A stretch of DNA of 64,000 bases from Prevotella sp. P6B1. GTDB lineage: Bacteria > Bacteroidota > Bacteroidia > Bacteroidales > Bacteroidaceae. Each line of letters starts with the position of its first letter. The first letter of the stretch is position 1. Positions 1 to 10,100 of this stretch are shown in pieces. The notes under the pieces are model-generated. The model worked only from the letters and a program-made list of their open reading frames with translations. It was not told the origin of the DNA and made no database searches. A program made the translations under genes and the position numbers. The DNA lies in contig NZ_JNKF01000012.1 in the NCBI RefSeq assembly GCF_000702825.1, positions 537,470 to 601,469 on the forward strand, in the 5' to 3' direction.

Positions 1-2
1 AA

Positions 3-1622
3 CTGTCACAGTTTACATTGAATTATCATCGCACCATATCTTCACACACCATAGGCGCCATGATTGGCCTCGAGACACAACAGAAGGTGTACGATGGTTT
101 TTATGCACGTCGCAACTTAGCCTTCAACAGCCCGTATCTGTTCAATGGTATCGATGAGGGCCAAGTAGGTAATGCCAATGCTGGTGATATCCACAGCGCC
201 AACTACAACTCATTCATCGGTCGCCTGAACTATAACTTTGCCGATCGTTACCTCTTGGAAGGCCAGTTCCGTTACGACGGCAGTTCGCAGTTCGCACCAG
301 GTCATCGCTGGGGATTCTTTCCATCAGCCAGTGCCGGTTGGCGCATCAGCGAGGAGCCTTTCTTCAAGAACCTCAACTTCCTACACTTCATCCAGAACTT
401 AAAGGTTCGTGCCAGCTATGGTGAGATGGGTGATGACTCAGGCGCCTCATACGACTGGGTAGCAGGCTACTCTTATCCTTCAGGTGGCAGTGGCGATGGC
501 AATAAAGGTTGGTACAACGGCTACGCCCCAGGCTGGATGTTCGGCGGCCAGTTTATCTATGGTGCCTCCCCCAAGGCCATGCCAAACGAAGCTATCTCTT
601 GGTACAAGTCAAAGAGCTTTAATATCGGTTTCGATTTCACCGCATGGGACGGCAAACTGGGTATCACCTTCGACTACTTCATTCGTAAGCGAACAGGACT
701 TTACATGCGTCCAGGCGATTTCCCAACAGTAATTGGTGCAGATGCCCCCCAGCTGAATGCCAATAGTGACCAGCACGCTGGTGTTGAACTTGAGATTACT
801 CATCGCAACCATATCGGCGAAGTTAGCTATGGCTTGAAGGGCATCTTTAGTCTGACACGTAACAAATACCTCACAGCAGTACAGAATGCAACTTATGCCA
901 ACAGCTACGATAAGTGGCGTCATGATAACCTGAATAATCGTTATCAGGGTGTACAGTTCGGTTATACTTCAGCAGGTCGTTTCACCAGTTGGGAGGATAT
1001 CTGGAACTATGATATCTATCACGAACGCGACGTACTGCCTGGTGACTACAAATATGAAGACTGGAATGGTGACGGCGAAATCAACGGTCTTGATGAACAT
1101 CCTTTCGCATACGACCAGACGCCATGGATGAACTATTCATTCAACATCGATGCTAACTGGCGTAATTTCGATATCAACATCCTCTTCCAAGGATCAGCTA
1201 TGGGTAGCATGCGCTACGAGGAGCCCCTCTATCGCATCTGGGGTTACGAACCAGCAGCAGGTGGTACCTTGGAACAGTTCTGGGATCGCTGGCATCCTGT
1301 TGATCCAACAGCCGACCCATGGGATCCTACACAGGAATGGGTATCCGGCTACTATGCCTATACCAACCACAATCCTATCGGCAATTCAGAGTTCAATCGC
1401 GTTAGCACAGCCTATCTGCGTTTGAAGAGTGTTGAGTTGGGCTATACGCTGCCTAAATTGAAAGCGCTGAACGGCATGTCGCTTCGCGTATATGCCAACG
1501 CTTACAACCTACTCACATTCACAGGCGTGAAGTTCGTTGATCCAGAGCATCCCGACAGCGACCTCGGCCGTTTGTATCCTCTGAACAAGACCTATACCGT
1601 TGGTCTGCAATTGTCATTCTAA
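3..1622 (+). CDS. SusC/RagA-family TonB-dependent outer-membrane transporter, 3' part
   Basis: This is the C-terminal half of a SusC-type receptor that imports oligosaccharides across the outer membrane with its SusD partner, powered by TonB. The reading frame is open from the first bases of the window, so the true start and the signal peptide, carboxypeptidase-like domain and plug lie upstream; a TTG at 18 is internal. What remains is beta-barrel sequence rich in aromatic alternating strands (YNFADRYLLEGQFRYDGSSQF, GWRISEEPFF, LKVRASYGEMGDD) and it ends in VGLQLSF, a typical barrel terminus with a final Phe. SusD follows after 28 bp, and three further genes of the same operon follow on the same strand. 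Family identity is clear; substrate can only be inferred from the downstream mannosidases. Confidence 0.93.
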   Translation: MSQFTLNYHRTISSHTIGAMIGLETQQKVYDGFYARRNLAFNSPYLFNGIDEGQVGNANAGDIHSANYNSFIGRLNYNFADRYLLEGQFRYDGSSQFAPGHRWGFFPSASAGWRISEEPFFKNLNFLHFIQNLKVRASYGEMGDDSGASYDWVAGYSYPSGGSGDGNKGWYNGYAPGWMFGGQFIYGASPKAMPNEAISWYKSKSFNIGFDFTAWDGKLGITFDYFIRKRTGLYMRPGDFPTVIGADAPQLNANSDQHAGVELEITHRNHIGEVSYGLKGIFSLTRNKYLTAVQNATYANSYDKWRHDNLNNRYQGVQFGYTSAGRFTSWEDIWNYDIYHERDVLPGDYKYEDWNGDGEINGLDEHPFAYDQTPWMNYSFNIDANWRNFDINILFQGSAMGSMRYEEPLYRIWGYEPAAGGTLEQFWDRWHPVDPTADPWDPTQEWVSGYYAYTNHNPIGNSEFNRVSTAYLRLKSVELGYTLPKLKALNGMSLRVYANAYNLLTFTGVKFVDPEHPDSDLGRLYPLNKTYTVGLQLSF

Positions 1623-1650
1623 GTTGTACATATTTAGTTAAGAATAAGAT

Positions 1651-3711
1651 ATGAAAAAGATAATATTCATCATGGCAGCCGGCATCGCCTTTCTGTTTAA
1701 CTCATGTGTAGGCCTTGATGTTCCCCCCAACAATGTGGTAACCAAGGACCAGTTACTCGGCGATGAATCTGGTCTCGACATATACTTTGCCAACATTTAT
1801 AGTCAAATGCCCTTCGAGGACTTCAAATACCGTTTCAGCGAAGGCTTCACCCACAACGGCTGGCTCGTCAGTTTTGGTACCGAGGGTATCGGTGAGGGCG
1901 TAGGTCGTGAAGGTTTTATGAACGCATGGCGTAGTGAGAGTAACCCCTACTGGAGTCAGGCCTTCAGAACATTGCGTGAAATCAATCAGCTTATCCGCGA
2001 CCTGCCTTCAACAGCCAGCAGTCTGCCTGAGCCTACACTCAACCAGTATTTGGGCGATGCTTATTACTGCCGTGCAACAATATTCTATGCCTTGGCCCGT
2101 CGTTATGGAGGTGTACCGCTGGTTACCAAGGTTATCGACTACGATGCGGATAATGACGAGTTGGAGGTGCCACGTTCGAGCGAGGAAGATACTTGGAAGC
2201 AGATCCTGGCAGATTACGACAAAGCAGCCGAATTGATGGGTCCAATCAGCCTGAAAGATGGTTATGCCAACAAATATGTGGCCCTGTCGTGGAAGTCGGA
2301 AGCAGCCCTCTATGCTGCTTGTGTGGCCAAGTACAACCAGACCGTAACAGGTCATCTCACTGGTGTTGGCCAAAAGACTGGAATCCGTGTGATGGGTTTC
2401 GAGGATAGTCAGGCTAACAAACTGGCTAACCAGTGGTTTAAGGAAGCCTACTTAGCCGCCAAAGAGGTTATCAATAGTGGGCGCTACTCACTTTATAAGA
2501 AAGGTTGGGAGGCCGGCAACAAAGATGCTATCATGCAGTCGATGGTCAACATGCTCTCCGACTCAGACAGTCCAGAGAACATCCAGACCCGCGAGTACAG
2601 CTATCCTACCTATGTACACTCTTACGACTCATACAACACACCATGCACTATCCATGCACCACTATCGGGTGGCACCTGTCCTACAGCCGATTTCATCTCA
2701 TTATTCGACGGCATCCCTGTGAATGCTGACGGTTCCATCAAGACCACCGATGCACAGGGTAACTACGTACTCTATGACAGTCCATTCGACTTCTTCAAGA
2801 ATGCCGAGCCACGTCTGCGTGCCCAGGTCATCGTACCTGGTGACGTATTCCGTGGCAAGGTTATCGAGATCCGCCAGGGTATCTACACAGGCTCAGAACC
2901 TATCAAACCCTTATTCTCTAACGACCCTGGTGCCGACTATTCATACGGCAATGCCAGCAAAGGTCCACAGACTCTCAAGGCTTACACAGACAAGCCAAAG
3001 ACTCTCTTTATGTGTCCTAACCAAGGTACCATCGAGACGGTCGACGTAAAAGGTGTCAAGACTCAGGCTACAGGTGCCGATGGTCCTTTCTACAGCTGGG
3101 CTGAAGGTGGCGTCAGCGGTATGTACTCTCGTAAATGGCTCTATCAGGGCAGCGATGCCCGTAGCGGCGAAGGAGTGTGCGACCAGCATTTCATTCTGAT
3201 GCGCTATGCCGAGGTACTGCTCAACTTTGCCGAGGCTGCCGTTGAGCTCTCCTTACAAGGTGTGAACTCACCTGATGGTGCTGACATGCTGGCAGAAGCC
3301 ACAGAGGTTATCCGTGCCATTCAGGAACGTGCAGGTGCCAATATTCTGGCTACCGATTTAACCTCTAATGAGAAGAGCCGTAACATCGTACGCAAGGAGC
3401 GCCGTAAGGAGTTAGCATTTGAACAGAAGACCAAGTACGACCTGCGTCGCTGGCGTGTACAGGATTACGACAACCGCGACGGATTCTGGGGTATCACACG
3501 CGACAAAGATGTATATAGCGACAACAGCCGCTATCGTTTCCATGGTCTTTATCCTTACATGTCGGCCCAGTCGGGTAAGTACTTCTTCGACTATCACTAC
3601 CAGTATCTGGGACAGAACGAGTGCGAGTTCAATGCCATCGATTACTACTTTGCCATCCCTGGTGGCGAGGTTTCAAAGAGTCCTGTCATTGATCAGCAGC
3701 CTAACAGATAA
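1651..3711 (+). CDS. SusD/RagB-family nutrient-binding outer-membrane lipoprotein
   Basis: Surface glycan-binding lid for the upstream SusC. The N terminus has a lipoprotein signal with lipobox FNSC (acylated Cys at residue 19), and the body has the SusD layout: TPR-like helical scaffold (YYCRATIFYALARRYGGVPLV, residues about 137-157) and a C-terminal segment with the conserved NIVRKERRKELAFE...KYDLRRW motif (about residues 575-600). At 686 residues it is longer than many SusD proteins, which suggests extra loops in the binding face. The gene lies 28 bp after susC and 9 bp before the next predicted ORF start. In this family these proteins bind the polysaccharide at the cell surface. The pairing with GH92/GH125 downstream suggests a mannose-containing ligand, which is inference. 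Confidence 0.93.
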   Translation: MKKIIFIMAAGIAFLFNSCVGLDVPPNNVVTKDQLLGDESGLDIYFANIYSQMPFEDFKYRFSEGFTHNGWLVSFGTEGIGEGVGREGFMNAWRSESNPYWSQAFRTLREINQLIRDLPSTASSLPEPTLNQYLGDAYYCRATIFYALARRYGGVPLVTKVIDYDADNDELEVPRSSEEDTWKQILADYDKAAELMGPISLKDGYANKYVALSWKSEAALYAACVAKYNQTVTGHLTGVGQKTGIRVMGFEDSQANKLANQWFKEAYLAAKEVINSGRYSLYKKGWEAGNKDAIMQSMVNMLSDSDSPENIQTREYSYPTYVHSYDSYNTPCTIHAPLSGGTCPTADFISLFDGIPVNADGSIKTTDAQGNYVLYDSPFDFFKNAEPRLRAQVIVPGDVFRGKVIEIRQGIYTGSEPIKPLFSNDPGADYSYGNASKGPQTLKAYTDKPKTLFMCPNQGTIETVDVKGVKTQATGADGPFYSWAEGGVSGMYSRKWLYQGSDARSGEGVCDQHFILMRYAEVLLNFAEAAVELSLQGVNSPDGADMLAEATEVIRAIQERAGANILATDLTSNEKSRNIVRKERRKELAFEQKTKYDLRRWRVQDYDNRDGFWGITRDKDVYSDNSRYRFHGLYPYMSAQSGKYFFDYHYQYLGQNECEFNAIDYYFAIPGGEVSKSPVIDQQPNR

Positions 3712-3741
3712 CATTTAATCATGATAAAAAACAGAAAAACA

Positions 3742-4566
3742 ATGAAAACATTCAGATATTATTCCTACCTGTTGTTTGCGGCTTTCGCACTGACTGCCTG
3801 CGATGCCTTTGAGATAGACAACTACAAAGAGCCTGGCGAGACTATCGAAGGCGTGGTAGTTGATGCCAAGACCGGCGACCCTGTGCTAACCGATCAGGGT
3901 TCAGAAGGCATCCGTGTACGCCTGACCGAATTAAGCTATGGCGACAATGTAGATCACAACCCTGATTTCTACTGTCGTCCTGACGGTACCTTCCGCAATA
4001 CCAAGATTTTTGCCGGCGAGTACAATATTCGCATTGATGGTCCGTTTATACCAGTGTACCGTGATACCGACGATGGTACAGTCATTTCTGACGACACCTG
4101 GTACGGCAAGATCTCTGGCACCACTCAAGTGAAGTTCGAAGTCCATCCTTTCCTGAAGGTGGAGTTCGTTGAGACGCCATCGGTATCCAACGGTCAGATT
4201 ACCGCCAAGGTCAAGGTGACCCGCGCCATCAGCAAGGACGAGTTCCGTAGTATGGTTGAGCCAATGGGCGGGTATAGCGATGACTTTACCAACGTCACCG
4301 ATATCCAGTTGTTCGTTTCAACATCATCAAGCGTAGGCTATCGCGCTCGCGACCAGCGCTGGTCAAATCAGATAAACTATGCAGGCGAAAGCTTCGACGA
4401 GTTCGAGGGCAAGCCTATCACTATCCGCTCTGCCAGCGGACAAGCCATCCCCTCAGGCTATCATGTGTTTGTGCGTGCAGCCGCTCGTATCAACTACGAT
4501 ACTCCACGAGGCAGTGGCACACGCCGTTGGAACTATAGTGAGCCCATGGAAGTGATTATTCCATAA
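3742..4566 (+). CDS. DUF3823-type surface lipoprotein of the SusCD operon
   Basis: Secreted lipoprotein of about 274 residues. The longer frame opens at 3721, but the ATG at 3742 begins a clean lipoprotein signal, KTFRYYSYLLFAAFALTAC, with lipobox LTAC, so 3742 is preferred; the 21-bp longer form would add a charged N-terminal extension. The mature part starts with a domain like the carboxypeptidase-regulatory Ig fold (EGVVVDAKTGDPVLTDQGSE) and continues as beta-rich sequence (VKFEVHPFLKVEFVETP) typical of DUF3823 proteins, which accompany SusD in many mannan and host-glycan loci. It probably sits on the cell surface and contributes to glycan binding. That role is inferred from position; no catalytic motif was seen. 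The next gene starts 17 bp downstream. Confidence 0.8.
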   Translation: MKTFRYYSYLLFAAFALTACDAFEIDNYKEPGETIEGVVVDAKTGDPVLTDQGSEGIRVRLTELSYGDNVDHNPDFYCRPDGTFRNTKIFAGEYNIRIDGPFIPVYRDTDDGTVISDDTWYGKISGTTQVKFEVHPFLKVEFVETPSVSNGQITAKVKVTRAISKDEFRSMVEPMGGYSDDFTNVTDIQLFVSTSSSVGYRARDQRWSNQINYAGESFDEFEGKPITIRSASGQAIPSGYHVFVRAAARINYDTPRGSGTRRWNYSEPMEVIIP

Positions 4567-4583
4567 CACATAATTAAACAAAT

Positions 4584-7082
4584 ATGAATAAAAGATTAAT
4601 TCCCTTATTAGGCATGGCGCTGGCTGTAACCAGCGCCATTGCCCAGTCAGAGTTCTTCTCACCTTACAAATCCACATCACTCCGACTCCCAGCAGTACCT
4701 ATCGTAGTTAACGACCCCTACTTCTCTATTTGGTCGCCTTACGATAAGCTAACCGAAGGCAGCACCCGTCTCTGGACAGGCGACGAGAAGCCATTGGAGG
4801 GCCTGCTCAGAGTCGATGGTACAACCTATCGCTTTATGGGCGACAAGGAGCACAAACTGCTTAAGGCATTGGCTCCTATGAGCGACGAGATCAACTGGGA
4901 GGCAAAATACACAGAAGAGCCACAGGCCGATGGTTGGCAGGCACCCGACTTTGCCGCCAACAACTGGCGCACTGGTCAGGCAGCCTTTGGTAATGCCGGC
5001 GACAACATCAAGACCGGTTGGTCGAAAGAGCACAGTGATATCTATATCCGTCGCGAAATCAACCTGACAGCCGAAGACCTGCGTGGCGACCTCTATGCCC
5101 TGTTCTCTCATGATGATGCCTGCGAGCTATATATCAACGGTACCTTGATCGGCAAGGGACGCATGGACGCTATTTTCGGAGAGTCTGTTCACCTGAACGC
5201 CCAGCAGAAGCAACTGCTTCACGAAGGTCGCAACGTGATGACATTCCACGTTTATAATAACGCAGGCGGTGCCTATGCCGACTTTGGACTCTATGCCAAC
5301 GTGGGTGTTGAAACCAACTCTGTGAAGACAGCTATCCAGAAGAGCGTTGACGTGATGGCCACTTCGACCTACTACGCTTTCACCTGTGGTCCTGTAGCAC
5401 TGGATGTAGTGTTCACTTCGCCCATGCTGATTGATGACCTCGATCTGCTCTCTACACCCGTATCCTACGTGTCGTATCAGGTGAAGAGTCTCGACCGCAA
5501 GAAGCACGATGTACAGTTTGCTCTCCTGGCCAGCCCGCTTATCGCAACCAACAAGCCTCATCAGCCTACAGAGTCATCAGCAATCTCTGTTGATGGCGTA
5601 AAGTACCTCAAGACAGGTACTATCGACCAGCCCATTCTCGCCAAGAAGGGCGATGGCATCGGCATCGACTGGGGATATCTGTATGTGGCCGACTACAACG
5701 GAAAGGTTTCGCTCGACACCTACAATAACATCATTGACGGATTCCTCAACAAGGGACAGCTCAGTTGCGGTCAGAACCTGATCCGTGCCTACAAGCAGAA
5801 CGACATACCCGTACTGGCTTATGTGCACGATTTCGGCAAGGTGGACCAGCAGCCTCAATCATCATTCTCACTGATCGGCTACGATGAGATAGAGGACATT
5901 GAGTATATGTACCACCGCTATAAGGCCTACTGGGCACATGGGGGAAAGGTTGATATCTTCGATGCTTTCAACAAGCTGAACCGCAATTACCGAAGCATCA
6001 TGGAGCGTTGTCGTGCCCTGGACAAGCAGATTTATGACGATGCCTTCCGTGTGGGTAATGCCCATTATGCAGAAATCCTCTCTGGTGCCTATCGTCATGT
6101 ATTGGCAGCACATAAGCTGTTCGAGGACAACGAGGGTCATCTGCTGTACTTCTCAAAAGAGAACAACTCTAACGGCTGTGTGAACACCGTTGACCTGACC
6201 TATCCATCAGCACCACTTTTCCTGGCTTACAATCCTGAACTACAGAAGGCCATGATGACCAGTATCTTCGAGTATAGTCGTTCTGGTCGTTGGACCAAGC
6301 CCTTTGCAGCACACGATCTGGGCACCTACCCCATCGCAAACGGTCAGGTTTATGGTGGCGACATGCCTATCGAGGAGGCAGGAAACATGCTGACTCTGGC
6401 AGCCCAGCTGTGTATTCAGGATGGCAACATCGATTATGTAAAACCCTACTGGGACATCCTGACACAGTGGACCGATTATCTGGTAGAGAACGGACAGGAT
6501 CCCTCGAACCAATTGTGTACCGACGACTTTGCCGGTCACTGGCCTCACAACTGTAACCTGTCTGTAAAGGCTATCATGGGTGTGGCAGGCTATGCTATTA
6601 TGGCTCGCATGAAGGGCGATGCAGCTACAGCCGACCGCTATATGAACCGTGCCCGCCAGATGGCCAAGAAATGGGAGGCCGATGCTCGCGAGGGCGACCA
6701 CTATAAGTTGGCCTTCGACCGCGATAACACCTGGAGTCAGAAGTACAATATGATATGGGACAAACTGTGGAACACCAACCTGTTTGGCAATGAGGTGATG
6801 CAGCGCGAGGTGAGCTACTACCTGAAGCAGCAGAACACCTATGGTCTGCCACTCGACATCCGTAAGGACTACACCAAGACCGACTGGATTATGTGGAGTG
6901 CAGCTATGGCCAATGACAAGGATACCTTCCTGAAGTTTGTAGAGCCTATCTACAAATACATGGACGAGACTGGCTCGCGTGTTCCTACCAGCGACTGGCA
7001 CGACACCAAGACCGGACTGATGGTAGGATTCAAAGCCCGTTCGGTCATTGGTGGCTATTGGATGAGATTGTTAGTTAAGTAA
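4584..7082 (+). CDS. Secreted DUF4965/glutaminase-like protein
   Basis: An 832-residue secreted protein with an N-terminal signal peptide (NKRLIPLLGMALAVTSAIAQ). The N-terminal part (FFSPYKSTSLRLPAVPIVVNDPYFSIWSP) matches the DUF4964/DUF5127 layout. A jelly-roll-like insert at about residues 100-230 looks like a sialidase or galactose-binding-type module (HSDIYIRREINLTAEDL, LYINGTLIGKG). The C-terminal half has the (alpha/alpha) repeat signature of DUF4965/DUF1793, with the blocks NGCVNTVDLTYPSAPLFL, GTYPIANGQ, EEAGNMLTLAAQL and GHWPHNCNLSVKAIMG. Family members are often annotated as glutaminase from fungal homologues, but in Bacteroidota they recur inside glycan loci and may be glycosidases or deglycosylating amidases. 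It lies between DUF3823 and the GH92-GH125 gene in one operon. The reaction is not known from sequence alone. Confidence 0.78.
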   Translation: MNKRLIPLLGMALAVTSAIAQSEFFSPYKSTSLRLPAVPIVVNDPYFSIWSPYDKLTEGSTRLWTGDEKPLEGLLRVDGTTYRFMGDKEHKLLKALAPMSDEINWEAKYTEEPQADGWQAPDFAANNWRTGQAAFGNAGDNIKTGWSKEHSDIYIRREINLTAEDLRGDLYALFSHDDACELYINGTLIGKGRMDAIFGESVHLNAQQKQLLHEGRNVMTFHVYNNAGGAYADFGLYANVGVETNSVKTAIQKSVDVMATSTYYAFTCGPVALDVVFTSPMLIDDLDLLSTPVSYVSYQVKSLDRKKHDVQFALLASPLIATNKPHQPTESSAISVDGVKYLKTGTIDQPILAKKGDGIGIDWGYLYVADYNGKVSLDTYNNIIDGFLNKGQLSCGQNLIRAYKQNDIPVLAYVHDFGKVDQQPQSSFSLIGYDEIEDIEYMYHRYKAYWAHGGKVDIFDAFNKLNRNYRSIMERCRALDKQIYDDAFRVGNAHYAEILSGAYRHVLAAHKLFEDNEGHLLYFSKENNSNGCVNTVDLTYPSAPLFLAYNPELQKAMMTSIFEYSRSGRWTKPFAAHDLGTYPIANGQVYGGDMPIEEAGNMLTLAAQLCIQDGNIDYVKPYWDILTQWTDYLVENGQDPSNQLCTDDFAGHWPHNCNLSVKAIMGVAGYAIMARMKGDAATADRYMNRARQMAKKWEADAREGDHYKLAFDRDNTWSQKYNMIWDKLWNTNLFGNEVMQREVSYYLKQQNTYGLPLDIRKDYTKTDWIMWSAAMANDKDTFLKFVEPIYKYMDETGSRVPTSDWHDTKTGLMVGFKARSVIGGYWMRLLVK

Positions 7083-7100
7083 AGATGTAATGAATTTGTT

Positions 7101-10100
7101 ATGAAAAAGAATCTCAGAAAGAGTCTTTTGGCTGTGGCACTGCTCCTTGGGGGCAGTGCTGTGGCTGCTACCAGCCCCGTTGATTACGTCAACACGCTGG
7201 TAGGCACTCAGTCCAACCACGCTCTCTCAACTGGCAACACCTACCCAGCTATCGCACTGCCTTGGGGCATGAACTTCTGGATGCCACAGACAGGCAAGAT
7301 GGGCGACGGATGGTCCTACACTTACGATGCAGGCAAGATACGTGGTCTGAAGCAGACACACCAGCCTTCGCCCTGGATCAATGACTACGGCCAGTTTGCC
7401 ATCATGCCCACCATTGGCACCGTATTTGATGAGAACAAGCGCGCCTCCTGGTTTTCGCACAAAGCAGAGACGGCACGTCCCTATTATTATAAGGTATATC
7501 TGGCCGATTATGATATCACGGCTGAAGTAACGCCTACAGAGCGTGCAGCTGTAATGCGATTCACCTATCCTGACTCGAAGAAATCACGTATCGTAGTAGA
7601 TGCCTTCGACAAGGGTTCAAGAATTCGCATCATTGACGATCGCCATATCGAGGGATACACCACCAAGAACAGCGGCGGCGTACCCGAGGGATTCAAAAAC
7701 TACTTTGTGATTGAGAGCGACAAGCCTTTTACTTTCATCTCTACTGTTGCCAATGGCAAGATTCAGGTAGGCGAGCACCAGTTCGAAGGCAATCATGCCG
7801 GCGCCGTAATCGGATTCCAGACAGCACGTGGCGAGATGGTAACCCTGCGTGTGGCCTCATCATTCATCAGCGCAGAGCAGGCACGACAGAACCTGAAAGA
7901 GGTAGCTGGTCGTTCGTTCGATACCGTATGCCGCGAGGCACGTACACGCTGGAACAACATCCTGGGACGATTAGAGGTTGAGGACGCCAATACAGATCAT
8001 TTGCGCACCTTTTACTCTTGCCTTTACCGTTCGGTACTTTTCCCACGCACGTTCCACGAGGTGAACCAGGCTGGCGAGATTGTACACTATAGCCCATTCG
8101 ATGGTAAAGTACACGCAGGCCGACTGTTTACCGACACAGGCTTCTGGGATACCTTCCGTTCGCTCTTCCCACTGCTCAATCTGGTTTATCCGGAGATGAG
8201 CCAGCAGATGCAGGAAGGACTGGTAAACACCTACAAGGAAAGTGGATTCCTGCCCGAGTGGGCCAGTCCTGGTCATCGTGGCTGCATGGTGGGCAACAAC
8301 TCTGCATCCATCGTGGCCGATGCCTATCTGAAAGGCATGCGCGGCTATGATGTAGAGGCGCTCTGGCAGGCTGTAAAGCATGGCGCCAATGCCGTTCACC
8401 CACAGGTGTCGAGCACTGGCCGACTGGGGTTTGAATACTATAACCGCCTGGGCTATGTGCCTTATAATGTAGGCATCAACGAGAGCGTGGCACGTACCTT
8501 AGAGTATGCTTACGACGACTGGTGTATCTATCAGTTGGGATTGGCACTCGGTAAATCCAAGAAGGAGCTCAAGCCCTATAAGGACCGTGCCATGAACTAC
8601 CAGAAGGTATTCGACAAAGAAACCCGTTTGATGCGTGGCCGCAACGAGGACGGCACCTTCCAGAGTCCCTTCAACCCGCTGAAGTGGGGCGATGCCTTTA
8701 CCGAGGGTAATGCCTGGCACTACACCTGGTCGGTATTCCACGACCCTGCAGGATTGATGAGCCTGATGGGTGGCAAGGACAACTTCGTGGCTATGCTCGA
8801 CTCGGTGTTCAGCGTACCTCCCGTTTTTGACGAGAGCTATTATGGTGCGGTCATCCATGAGATACGCGAGATGCAGATTATGAACATGGGCAACTATGCC
8901 CACGGCAACCAGCCCATCCAACACATGATATACCTATACGACTGGGCAGGCGAACCCTGGAAGGCTCAGTATTGGGTCCGTCAGGTGATGGACCATCTGT
9001 ATCAGGCCACGCCCGATGGCTATTGCGGCGATGAGGACAACGGACAGACATCAGCCTGGTATGTATTCTCGGCACTTGGTTTCTATCCTGTATGTCCTGG
9101 CTCTGGTCAGTATGCACTTGGTACGCCATACTTCAAGCGTGTAACCCTGCATCTGCCTGAAGGCAAAACATTAGTGATCCGTGCCGATGGCAACAGTGCA
9201 GAGAACTGCTACGTCAGCGAGATGCTCCTAAACGGTGCGCCCTACGATAAGAACTACATCAAACATAGTGACCTGCTGGCTGGCGGCAGTATCGACTACC
9301 GCATGGCTGCTAAGCCTAATCTCCAGCGAGGCACTCAGGCATCAAGCCTGCCCTACTCGTTCTCAACAGAAGTGGTCAAGCCTGCCATAAAGGCCGTAAA
9401 AGCCAAGAAGGAGGTTTGCAAGACCGATGCCATCGTACGCCCCTCGAACCGACCGGCTGAGGCCGAGCGTTTGTTCCGTTCTGAGGCAGTAGAGGATGAG
9501 ATCAGGCGTATAGCCAGTCTGCTTACCAACGCCCGATTGGCTTGGATGTTCACCAATTGCTTCCCCAACACACTCGATACAACCGTACACTATGAGGAGG
9601 ATGCAGAGGGGAATCCTGACACATTCGTCTATACAGGTGATATCCATGCCATGTGGCTGCGCGACTCTGGTGCCCAGGTTTGGCCATACGTCAAACTAGC
9701 CAACCAGGATCTTAAACTTAAGAAGATGCTGGCAGGCGTCATTCTGCGCCAACTCAAGTGCATCAACATCGACCCTTATGCCAACGCCTTCAACAAAGAG
9801 CCTCGTCCTGATGGTGAGTGGATGGGCGACACTGGCATGAAACCAGAACTGCACGAGCGCAAGTGGGAGATCGACTCACTCTGCTACGTACTGCGCCTGC
9901 TGTACGAATACTGGCTGACCACAGGCGACAACAGCGTACTGGGTGATGAGTGGATCAAGGCCATCCAGAACATCCTGCGCACCTTCCACGATCAGCAGCG
10001 CAAGGACGGACGCGGCTCGTACCAGTTCCTGCGCAAGACCGATCGCGCCCTCGACACAGTGAACAATGGCGGATGGGGCGCACCTGTGAAACCCGTAGGA

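Noticed and set aside
6240..7001. Long open frame of 253 codons on the - strand
   Set aside because: It lies wholly inside the DUF4965 gene, has no promoter or ribosome site and shows no domain. It is a codon-bias shadow.
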